NCBI GenBank assembly: GCA_963930775.1
Contig: OZ005696.1
Span: 6,758,001-6,822,000 of the forward strand
Direction of reading: 5' to 3'
Source of the DNA: Cliona cf. orientalis
Taxonomy: Eukaryota; Porifera; Demospongiae; Clionaida; Clionaidae
Length of the DNA stretch: 64,000 nt
Part shown: positions 35,535 to 52,700 of the stretch, in pieces
How positions within the stretch are numbered: position 1 is the stretch's first letter
Layout: each line of letters starts with the position of its first letter
Made by a program: the position numbers and the translations under genes
Notes under the pieces: generated by a model
The model's database searches: none
What the model was told of the DNA's origin: nothing
What the model saw: the letters and a program-made list of their open reading frames with translations, nothing else

Positions 35535-35637
35535 TGTTATTTTTCCGGCCCAACAAAGAGGCTCGTAACTGATGCCACAAAGAAACCAACACCACAACAC
35601 CCAATAAAACAACAAAGATGGGATGACTGAGAACACA
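35535..35637 (-). pseudogene. Fragment of transporter exon 3
   Basis: About 100 bp nearly identical to 42640-42743, the 3' end of exon 3 of the transporter at 42.6-48.4 kb (minus-strand reading includes SHPIFVVxxGCCGxGFFVAS). It stops abruptly, with about 100 bp of unrelated DNA before the next leucine-rich copy. This marks the junction of the tandem duplication. Confidence 0.85.
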
Positions 35638-35731
35638 GCATGAGCTATAATATTATAAGACAACTAGCTAGCAGGATATTTGTAATAATTTAAAAAATGA
35701 TTGCATGTGTCCGCGCATGGTCTCAAATAGT

Positions 35732-38700
35732 TCAGAACCACTCGATTGAAGAATGTGACAGTATTGCAAGTCCCATTTTGTCCATTTTCCTAGCTAAGTC
35801 ATCGCTCAAAACAAAGTCATATTCGAAGTCTCCCATTTGAAATAATTTCAACTTCCTGCAACCGTGCCTTAACCAGCTGTTGTACAGACGATCAATATGG
35901 ACAACATCATTGGCCTTCCATGTGACTGGGATGCAAAGAGAAAATAATTCGCAATTTCGTAGGGAGAAAAGAACATCACCAAAACGTTCTATATCATCTG
36001 AAGATTCGACAGATACTGCAGCACTATGATACATATTATCATTCCATGTTATCGTTAACTCAGTCAGCGTCTCTGATCGCAGTGAAAGAATATTCGTGAT
36101 ATCGTTAATATTCCATGGTTCTGGCTCCACTGATTGTAGGATTTCCCCTGGCAGTTTGATAACAAGTGACAAATTCGTTAACTGCTGGTGACGAAGTAGG
36201 TTTTGATAATCGTGAAAAGGAAAACCCTGGAATATGGGTAGTAACAGCTCCTGAGTTAGAAATGAAGCATTGTCACATAAAGCTTGCACAGGAAAAGCCA
36301 TCTCAGACGGCACTAATTGGCCATTTTCCCCTCCATTCACAAGATCAGCATCAAAGTGGAAGGCTCTGAGGGCAAGAGGTTGATGAGAACATAACCGCTC
36401 ACAAAAGTCTTCGGAAACTCTGCGAAACTTGTGGATAAAGAGCGATTTGTACTCCAGAGCTCCACTAGGTATTAAATTTCCATTGTCACTTATGGACAAG
36501 TCAGTGTGAGAGGCTGTACTTAGTCTATAATCCGGTGGAGATAAGTAGAGATGAACTTCTTGGGGCTGACTACAAGGTGTCTTCAAGAAAGTATCAATTA
36601 AACGTCGCAAGTGCGAGGAATACGGAGGTTGTTCATGGAGAGAAAGTTTCGAAAACTCTATCCTCTGCACAAAGCTAATCAATGAAGAGTATAAACTAGA
36701 TAAGGAACTAGCAGCTACTTCCAAGTCAGTGTCTAGACGAAAGCATATCTCAGTGAGTTGGCTATGAGAAGCTATGATATTAGCAAATGCTTCCAAATGA
36801 TGGATTCTATCACTGGTATTATTCCAGCAATGAACATCAAGCTTCCTTAAGGACTGACATGGTTTTGTTACAAATATTGAAAACAATGACGTTCTATCAC
36901 AATGATACCTCACTGGATCAGCAATGATTAATGAGGTGAGAGCAGGGCTGTTGAAACAACGTTTCAATACCAGCTCAAATTTTTTTTCAGCTGAAGAATC
37001 TGATGCAAAACATGTGTAGTCATTAATTTCCTTTTCCTGCTTCAAGGATAAACTAAGCGACTTCAACCTACTGAAAAAATGTGTTAGTAGCTGTGTCAAG
37101 CTTTCCTCACTCAACTTCCAGTGCATATCTTCATACTCGTGCATAACGAGCTTCTTAGGATAAAAGTTGCATTCATTCATCATCAGTGCTACTGCATCTT
37201 CATCAGAAAGGCGGTAGTGATTCTCCTTCGAAATATAGTGAGAATAGCAGGTATGAATATGGTGATCTTTTGTGCCCTCTTTATATAGGTCTCCATATTT
37301 TCGACCAAGCACATCACGGATGGGAAGAGCATAGTAAAACACGTGCTCTTCAGAATCATCCTCTTTCTCCATATCATCGTTAACACCATTTATATCTGGC
37401 TTTCTATGTGCAACAAGATAGTTAATGATATCATCGGGACAACTACGCTTCCCTGGAGGTGCATAACCACTCTCAAAATGATGTAGATCCGTGCCAGTAA
37501 TAAATGCATAATGGCCAGAAAAACGATCACCACTGAAGATCAGTGCTGTCAAAAATGTAAAATACTTTTCACGACATGACGAAAAGAAAGTTTGGCAGTC
37601 ATGTGAACGGGAGGTACTTTGTAGCACTTTCAGAGCATTGATCTCATTAAAATCATATGATCCAAGCCTATCTTTCTGATTATTGAGCAGCTCTTTCCAA
37701 AATTTGTCAGAATCGATACCGTTGAAAGCACAGGTCTGCTCCAGATGGCATATGGTAACAACCGGACAATAGAGTAGCAGTTCCTTTCGTTGAACAGGCG
37801 GAAGAATGCTCAGCATCTCTGGTGAGTAACAATGAACTTCTTCAATCAGCTGGTTTAAGCAGAGATTGTAGAGAGAAGAGATATGCTTAATGCTAGATGA
37901 CGATAGGCTCATGTGATCATCATCACTAATAGATGCTCCTGCACTGACTGTTGGTGATGGAATCGCTAAGCGTACAGATACATCGGAAAGTTCTAGTCCC
38001 ATTTCATACAATCTTGTATATAGTTCATTAGTCAAAACAAAGCCATATTCATAACGTCCCATTTCGAATGCCTTCAACTTCCTACAACCATGCTTTTGCC
38101 AGCTGTTGTACAGAGTAACAATATAGCTAGCAGCATCCAATGCTTTCCACAGGAATGGGATATTGAGAGAAAATATTTCATAATTTCTCAAGGAAAAAAG
38201 AGCATCACCAAAGTGTTCCACATCAGCTAACAACTCTGCTGCTATATAAAAGTGGAGATAATCACTTGATGATATCGTAAGTTTAGTCAGTGTTTCTGCT
38301 TGGTCCAACAAGATGCTCGTAACAAAATTGATACTCCATGATTTGGGTTTGCATATTTCCCGGTATCTTTGAATCTGCCGCTCAGAAAGGTAAAGTGATA
38401 AGTTTGTCAGCCGCTGCCGATGCAAAACATTTTGCAAAGAATCACTAGGGAAGTCACTGAATACTGCTAGTGACAAATCCTGAGTTTGAAATAAAGTATT
38501 GTCACATAAAAGCTGTGTATGAAGCGATGTCTCGGGTGGTATAAAAGTGCCATATTTTCCAAACCTCATAACTCTACTATCAAAGTGGAAGGCTTTGAGA
38601 ATGAGAGGTTGATGTGAAAATAACCATTCACAAAAATCGACAGTAACCATGGCCCCACCGTCAAAAAGAGATTTATACTCCAGAGCTCCACTGGGAATTT

Positions 38701-40216
38701 TAATATCACCTACTGGCAAATCTATCGGAGAGCTTTTACCAAAAGCTGGTTCAGATGGGCACAGACGGATTTCCTGAGGATGACTGCATGGTGTCTTCAA
38801 GAAGGCATCAAGCACAAGTTGCAGATGTGAGGAAAAAGGAAGTTGACCATGAAGAGAGAGCTTTGAAAACTCAGGCCTTTGCACAAAGTTGGTCAACGAA
38901 GTGTACAAGCAAGAGAAGGAACTAGAAGATACGTCCAGATAAGAAGCTAGATTGAGACATATCTCAGTGAGTTGGCTATGAGAAGCTATAATGTTAGCAT
39001 ATGCTTCAAAATTACAGACTTTGTTTAAATCACTCCAACATTGAATGTCAAGCATATTTAGGGATGGGCATGTTTTTTTTTGGAAAAAATGCCATTCTGT
39101 CATCCATTACTGGATCAACAATTACTAATGAACTAAGCTCAGGGCTGCTGAAGCAACACTTTATTACCAGCTCCAAACCCTTTTTTGAACCACTAGAGGC
39201 TGTTTTGCTGTATGTGTCATCACCGATCTTTTTCTGCCTAAAGTGTAAACTAAGCGATTCCAGCCTACTGAAAAACTGTGTCAGCAGCTGTGTCAGGCTC
39301 TCCTCACTCCACTTCCAGTGCATATCTTCATACTCATGCAGGAAGAGCTCCTTAGGATAGAAATTGCATTCATTCATCATCAGTGCTACTGCATCTTCAT
39401 CAGAGAGGCGGTAGTGATTCTCCTTCGAAATGTAGCGTGAATAACGTAAGTGAACATGCTGACCTTTCGTAGCATGTTCATAAAACTCTCCATACTCCTG
39501 CCCAAACACATCGCAGACGGGAATGGAGTTGCGAAACACCTGGCCACAGTCTTCTTCAGAGCTATCAGATTCTGTTTCTGAGCTGTGCGACTTAGAAGGT
39601 TGTTCCAGTTCACCTAAATGTAAATGACGTTGTACACGTATGTTTGGTTTTCGATATGCAACAAGATGATTCACAATATCCTCAGGACAACTACGCTGCA
39701 AACCACCACTCCTATAGTAGTAGTGTGGCCTACCATCAACATAATGGCCAGAAAAGCGGTCACCACTAAAGATCATTGCTGTCAGATATGTAAAATAGTA
39801 GTAGTGTGGTCCACCATCAACATAATGGCCAGAAAAGCGGTCACCACTAAAGATCATTGCTGTCAGATATGTAAAATATCTTTCACGACTTGATAAAACT
39901 GAATCAAGATGAGGAGGTGGCGCTTTGAGTGTGTCAATTTTATGCTTAGACGTACATGTACTTGTTGTATTTCTCTGACTCCTAAGAAGCTTATCCCAAA
40001 ACATTTCAGAATCGATACCGTTGAAAGCACAGGTGTGCTCCAGGTGACAGACGGTGACGATCGGACAAAGGAGAAGCAATTTCATTCGTTGAGGAGATGG
40101 AAGAAGGCTCAACATCTCCGGTGAATAGAGATCTACCTCTTCAATCAGCCTGACAAAGCAGAGGTCGCGGAGCGACGGTGTAGAGAAAGTGTATATCTTC
40201 TATTCTGCTCTTCCAT
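35732..40216 (-). pseudogene. Damaged copy of the double-unit BC-box leucine-rich gene
   Basis: It is the duplicate of the 1482-residue gene and reads closely parallel to it, but it is disrupted. At about 40190, two extra bases shift the frame within ten codons of the expected ATG at 40216. Near 39070-39080 the corresponding T tract is longer (9 T against 7), a net +1 shift. It therefore falls into open pieces of 40115-39048 (355 codons) and 39103-35732 (1123 codons). The C-terminus ends ILSHSSIEWF and lacks the acidic Ser-rich tail because the duplication breakpoint cut it. The unit 2 BC-box-like SLYNLCLNQL is intact, and the 1123-codon piece could still make a protein, so partial function is possible. 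The homopolymer shift could also be a sequencing error. Confidence 0.7.
39715..39876. repeat. 81-bp in-frame tandem duplication
   Basis: Units 39715-39795 and 39796-39876 are nearly identical. They duplicate 27 codons (YYYFTYLTAMIFSGDRF and following) within the damaged leucine-rich copy. The intact copy at 27.5-27.7 kb has a single unit. Confidence 0.9.
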
Positions 40217-42622
40217 GATCGGCTTGCTTGAATCGCCACTATAATATTAGGCAGTACTCAATGTCCTTTTAAATGGAATGTTGATCTATAGGAATAAACA
40301 ATAATATACTCGTGTTGAGTAGCTGTTTTCGTACAAGCAAATCCATTATACTGCATGTACCAGCCATGTTACACGAAATTTTTAAATCTGCAGTATCAAC
40401 TTTGTTGCTAAATTAATTTGTATTTCAGTTCGAACCTCAAGGATAGGAAATTACATAAGCATCCAATTAGCACGTAGAGAAAAAAGTACATGACATTGTA
40501 TACAGATATTACTCCATAAAATTACTAGTATATACCCCCTACACCCCTGAATAAACTCACTGGGAACAGGAAAGAACTACATAAAAGACAGTTCTTGAAT
40601 CGAATACAATTGAGATAATAAGCTACCAATGATAACAGTGATTCACATAACGATCTGGACTATATAAAAACCCTTGCTAATGCAGTTATATACTCCTGTG
40701 TGCAGAGTCTGCTTTGCATGGCTCTTTAAGCTGATACTTGTATGGGACTGGAGTTAGCTCACAGCTATAGTTATATGATGTACATAATTAAAGTTATATA
40801 TTATTATTATAGACAATCATAATTGGTGACAAGTATAACATTACACAATAGTACGCAAATACTATAGACAGAGTTCTTTGATGAACTGATGACCACGAAT
40901 GATACTGCTTGCAAGAAGCTAAAGATTTCAGGATTGAAATCGGTGATGCTTGTCTTGATTCATACCTAACTCATGATCGATAATACATGATCGAAAAACA
41001 TGAAATTTTGGCTAGTATATACTATAGCCTTGTGATGTTCCAATGAAGGGCAAATTAGTTTTACGTATTCACTGAAATGACAGTAACCTCTTTCTATATA
41101 ATATCTTCTTGTATTTCAACAGATGGCAGAGAGGGATTGGCGAAGGCTCAGGTAACTCTGCTGGTATGGTGGTGTGTGTGGAGGATTTAAACTCGACTGT
41201 CAATGCCTTGGTGACAAAAACAGTGGCCCAAGGATTCTCTGCCCCACCTGGTAGGTGAATTAATAAATTTAATTAGCTATTTCTTCTCACAAGCAGTAAT
41301 TCACTCCAGGATGTGTCCTACTGGGGTGGGCATGCTGCATCATAAATAATTCGATGAGAGCTAATATGCGCGAATCTCCCACTCCCTGTCTATTAGATAT
41401 TGCACAATGCCACTACCATCATCCCTGGCCGGACTGCAAATCAGTCTGTAGTTGAGCTCCACTGGGGGTAGTCAAAAACTGAGCAAGAGTCTTAGAGTGC
41501 CACCTTGGAATCCTGGGAGCATCCACGCAGAACACCTAATATTATTGTAACCCTCACACATGCATGCGCAGAGGGTTAAATATTCCTCAGGGTTCATAGT
41601 TACAATGAAATGTCTAGGACAATCCTATCATGGTCACAATTGCGTCAATTGGATTCTGCAAATTTTCTCCATGAAATTCTCACTCCCTAACTGATTCGCG
41701 AATGTTTGCCACTACACGATAATATGCCTTAATAATTGTGCTGGACTCTCTTCTCACAAAGGAAGGCCTAGGGGCCTGGTTAAGGTTCATTTATAAATAT
41801 ACAAGTGTACATAGATTTATGAATACATTTCTCTCCCACTGCCCTCTTTCTTCTGTATTCGCCAAGGGGATACTAGTCACAGACCACCAGGGGCACCCAC
41901 CAGTTTATAAAATCGTCACAAACATTTCAATTCACAATAAATTTAGCGCTAGTAACGCACTTAGTCTACCAAATCTTCGCTAGTTTTAATCTTACTATTC
42001 AGTTACTTTGGGTCTTACTATGACTTACATGAGTGCCAGTGATCAGTAGTTTTGTCCCTATAGGCTATAGCACCGTCGTTGACACTCCTCTGGAGATACA
42101 GGGGGTGGTCAAATAAAGCCTCGCCCTTTGAGGTATGTCCAAGAATGCGCAAGCGCATTGTGAACTTGGCGCTTTAATTTGCTTTCAGGATTGAAAATAG
42201 ATTTGTACTATTACTTTGGCTCTTATAATTATAATATTTCCTGCTGTCTGTGAGACTGATAATCACTCACAAAAAATTCTTCTTTAGCTCAGCAGGAATC
42301 GTCTTATTCAGTTAGCTAAGTTAGAAGGCGAGAGGGAGAGAAGTGTCAATCCTGGAAACAAATCCAGGATCAGAACCTCCTAACTTTTTACCTAACTTTT
42401 TATGCTGTTGATCCTATAACATTGTTTGTGCTTTATAAAGTCAGAGAGTAATGGGTGGCAAATACTCGGAGAATAATACTTTCCGAATAACAACACATTG
42501 AAGTGAAAGAATAATATTATTGAAGACTGTGAAAAAGATCAAGATATGTGACAACAAAAGTATTACACTAAACTGTTAAGCATAGCAGCTAATACAGCTA
42601 TATCAATAAGGATTATGAATAA
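40217..42622. other. Intergenic part of duplication copy B
   Basis: It contains the 5' flank of the damaged leucine-rich copy, the frameshifted exon-like stretch at about 41125-41251, and sequences matching 32.37-32.48 and 33.2-34.1 kb. No intact gene was recognised. Confidence 0.5.
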
Positions 42623-48350
<5,728 letters not shown>

Positions 48351-49772
48351 CTTGAGAGTCTGAACTTCAAAATAATATTATTAATGATGAACTAAATCCT
48401 TCTTTCTGCAACTATGCCTCCCATCACAGCCTTTAATACCCTGGATTTCATCCTTAGCATGCATGCATGCTGAATGCATGTGCAGAGCAACCAGTAAAAC
48501 GGGTTGCACCACATAAACAAATTCAATACTTAATAATCAGCATTATTCTTCTAACCATTATTCCGTTCTTAAAGTGCCGACAGTGATAATAATATATTAT
48601 ATAACACACTTGAGAGTTAAAACTGCACACCTGCCAAAGCTGATTACACACAAGTTGTTCAAGTTCACACACAACTGTTACTGATCGTCTATTGAACTGG
48701 GTATCGGCAGTAGACCACTAGAGATTCAATTGTTTCCATCCTTGAAGTGTCCAATACACCCGAGACTTGATTCACTTGAAGCAGCTAGCACACCTGGCCC
48801 TACATATTAAGGACCATGGCCATCGTGCAATGTGGAATAACCACATGTTGAACTGGGTATAGTGACTAAGAATGGAGTTACTCTTAAGGGATTAATTCCA
48901 TGTGAATGGGCCAATGTCATAGGTGATACTAGAGCTCTTTAGAGCACATACCCCGCGCGCGCTGCAGCGTCGATGTGAGACAGCTCGAACTCAACCGGCA
49001 GTCTGTTGACGACCTTTACCTACAAATTGTGCCAGGTTGTGCGCATGAGCAGAATTTGCCAGAAAGCACATGGTGGGTAGTGTTGATAGGCGTGGCCAAC
49101 AAAATGCTGTATTTGCGACGCTCATGGACCTTACCAAATGATTCGAAGCATAATGAAGCCAGGTTTTCGACGACATCGACGGATATGCCGTGCTTACGAG
49201 TCACTCAGATGCCTAGATCTCCAGATCTGGCGATTTTTGTGCTAACGACAGACAACAACAACAACAACGACAGACAAAACCGATCACATTACCCCTTGCG
49301 CATGCGCGCGGGGTAATTATGGGAACATGCAGACACTGATCGTGCATGTGGCCATTAATTGCCATTGGTCAAAATTTATGCCAGTTAGATTGCATTTTAA
49401 TAGTACTGTCACTTGCCTTTGCTAACCACAACTCACATGGGGACAACGTACACGTATACAACAGGTCTATAATATTAATTTTTAAGTACTCTCATAATTA
49501 ACTCGGTCGACGACCTTTACCATAAATGCAATTCCTGTAGGCATTCTGCTGTGCCCTAATGTCTTATCTCAAGTAATGTTCAAACGAACAATAAAATAAT
49601 ATTATTAATCATCTATAGGGAGCATAATAAAGATACATAGAATGTACAAATCTATAAAATGGTGTCATGGTGGATTCATCAACAAGTAATAATACCAATA
49701 ACAATAAATTTAATTTGCTAAGCACATCACTCACATAATAATTACACTATCATGATTTCACCAGGCGCACCC
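48351..49772. other. Intergenic spacer between transporter copies 5 and 4
   Basis: It holds the promoter side of copy 4. The stretch of about 48950-49320 is a repeat with GC-rich ends; its right part (GCCTAGATCTCCAGATCTGG, AACGACAGACAA and the GCGCATGCGCGCGGGGTAAT type) is related in inverted orientation to 31.92-32.06 kb. No gene was recognised. Confidence 0.45.
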
Positions 49773-52700
49773 TCAGACAGCATACTGGCATGAAACCTTG
49801 TCCGGGCCAATAAAGAGGCTAACAAAGGATATCACAAAGAAGCTAAACCCAAAAAATGCAATGAGAATAACAAAAATTGGGTGACTGAGCACAACGTTAG
49901 AGTATGGAGTCATATAGCTTCGATGGTTGCATTTTGGAACAGAGTCAAGCAGCGGCGTCTTTTCCACATTAACCATCACGCCACCTTTCGGAGCGGCTCC
50001 CTTCGGACCAAACAGTTTGTTGCAGATGTAGATCGATCGCAGCTGGAGAACGACTGGGAATAAAAAGCCTATACCAAATCCCAGGAGACCAGCATACTGT
50101 AGGATGAATACAAGATTGGCTGCAGCAAAGGCAAAAGCGAGCGGTAGCACTGCAACGATGAACCGCAGACAGAGCTTGAATAGCCAGTCGTAACGCCAGC
50201 TCGAAGGAGCGGCCGTATCTCGGCCGGTAATGGCCATGTAGACGTTATTGACGATGCAGATGACAGTCAGGGGGTAGGCCGACATGACATCCAACGATGG
50301 AAAGAAGATGAGATAGTACGAGAGAACACGCAACGATGTAGGGTTCTCGGCGTGAGTGAAGTTGACCTGTGTAAACATAGAGAAAGATGACACGGTTATG
50401 GTTTTCAGGCATGCGATTCCCAAATCATGTCGCATTTAGACACAACACTATACTGATCTTAAACACTATAATAGTAATTACGTACATTAAGTGATGCAGG
50501 TTTCAACCAAGTGGTATATTATAATATCATGCTTTTAAGTGTACAGATTTTGCTCCAATTATAAGTGTTGGTTAGCTGAGAGCTGAGGGCCGACCACCCA
50601 TGCCAACCAGTGTGGGCAGAACCCTAAATGTGCATGTGACCCGCCACAATCCACTCCTTAGAGCACCTGCCTAACTACACATGGAGATGAAGCCACAAAT
50701 TCCTACAATCATGAGGTCAACGATCAATGCTATGAAATGGGAAAAGTATCAGAAGGGATCACTATGGAATTCCACACGGATCTATAGTATACCCGAACAC
50801 TGTTATCAAGGCATATTATTATTCAATTACCCAAGATTTCTAAAACAGAGAAGTCCGCCTGCTCTGGGCTACATACCTTAAGCAGGAATATCCAAAAAAA
50901 TTAACCATCATTCAATACACAATAGGCAACGTTTTAACGTCAAATTGAAACGTTCCCTCTGAGGACTGCTCGGACGGCCAAAATTACACAAAGTATTACA
51001 TCATGCTGGCGTGCATGACACCAGCATGTGCACTTGTGGTTAGAAAACACTAGTTGGATCATAGTCGATATCTTTACCCACCTCCGATATTCCGCCAAAA
51101 TCACCAAGTGTTTTTTTTTTCTATAACAATTCCTGTATTATTACATACAGAGGCATACATAAATAGCAAAGCTAACTCTAGTATGTAGCCAGGGAAAGGG
51201 CAATTACAAAAATTAATATTACAAGATATATTTCTTGAAACTTGGTAAAGATTGTACTGCCAAAGCTTCTGCAGGGAGTAAATTCCATTTCTTTATTGTG
51301 TCCGGAAAAAAAGATCTTTGAAACTGAGTTGTTCTGGCTCGGTGTTGAACAAATTGCCTTGAATTAGACCGTCTAGAATTATAGTGATGCATTTTGGGGA
51401 GTAGAGGTGCATTCGGGTAGTCAGCCAACTCGTTCACAATCTTATAAAGATGATTTAGTTTGGCTTGGGATCTCCTGGACGCCAGTGAGGCTACATTTGC
51501 CACTTGAAGTAATTCCTCCTGGTTCAAGTCCCACTGTTTCAGACACGTCCTCAGACCAAACCGCTGAACCTTCTCAATGGCCTCAATATCCTTAGCTAGG
51601 TATGGGTCCCATACAATGGAACAGTATTCCAGGTGGGGCCTGATGAAGGACTTATAAAGCTGAAGTAGAGTCTTTGTATCTGCATTCTTGGAAAATCTCC
51701 GATACATGAGACCAATTAATCGTCTTGCTCTATTGCAAAGGATAGCTATGTGGGGTGACCATGTTAGATCTGAACTGATGTGTACTCCGAGGTACTTGAC
51801 TGAGGAGACTTGAGCAAGCGGGCAGTTACCTACAAAGATGATCGGGGGAGGAATTGCACAGCTCCTCCTCCTGGATATGAGCATGGAGCAGCATTTCGCT
51901 GGCTGAAGTGATAGGCAGTTTGAATCTATCCAGTTGGCTAGAGCTTCATGCAGGCATGCACAATACCAGCATGTGCGCTGTGGTTAGACAACATTATTCA
52001 TAGTGGATATCTTCAAAACCCCATCTTCACATGACACTTTTTCTTATGTAAACGAGCCCACTAAGGCAATTACTAGATTCCTGATTGTGGGCTTGTCTTA
52101 ACCTTGTTTGAAGCCCTCTACCAGCATTTCAATGTTAAACAATGTACATGCAAGTGGAAGATGTAAAATATTTCACTACATAACACAGAAATAACAACAG
52201 ATGCAACACAGAAAAGGATAAATATTAGTTTGTTGGTAGTTGCCTAGCAACCAAAGTTTTTATAGGCAATTTGCTGGCTATGGGAAGGGGGTGGGTCATC
52301 ATAAAGTATATAGGCCAATGATGAATGGAGGTGAACTACCAACAAAATAGTCATCTGATAGTAATTGAGGTGCATTCGATCATGCATCTCATGGAAAAGG
52401 TGGAATAAATTTTATAACGAATGTAATATAAAATCTAAGAATGGGAATGGGACTAAGTATAGACTCACCCAGTTTAGAGTGACTGTCTCCTGCACGCTGG
52501 CCTTGAACCAGAGAGGAACAATGATGCCCAAAGTCATGAAGCTCAAGAGGGCCGTGACGAACATGCCCGTCAGCATCCAATGGATGTACTTCTTCTGTTT
52601 GACGGGGTGAGTGAGGGAAGAGATACCGGAGTGAAGCATGAACGCAAAGAGGAACACGGGGAGAGACACTATCCAGCCTTTTGGATCAAATTTCACGACA

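Larger units (their letters stand above)
23587..35637. repeat. Tandem segmental duplication, copy A
   Basis: From the C-terminal codons of the double-unit gene to a fragment of transporter exon 3. It is matched in the same order by 35757-42743. Corresponding landmarks are the genes themselves, the 5' flanks (28.0-28.8 kb against 40.2-40.95 kb), the exon-like stretch at 28.98 kb, 33.2-34.0 kb, and the exon 3 fragment. Copy A also contains 29.4-32.3 kb, about 32.5-33.2 kb and a transposon at 34.15 kb, none of which copy B has. Confidence 0.8.

Noticed and set aside
50681-50881. 66-codon open frame in intron 2 of transporter copy 5
   Set aside because: Intronic, in the opposite direction to the host gene, no recognisable motif.
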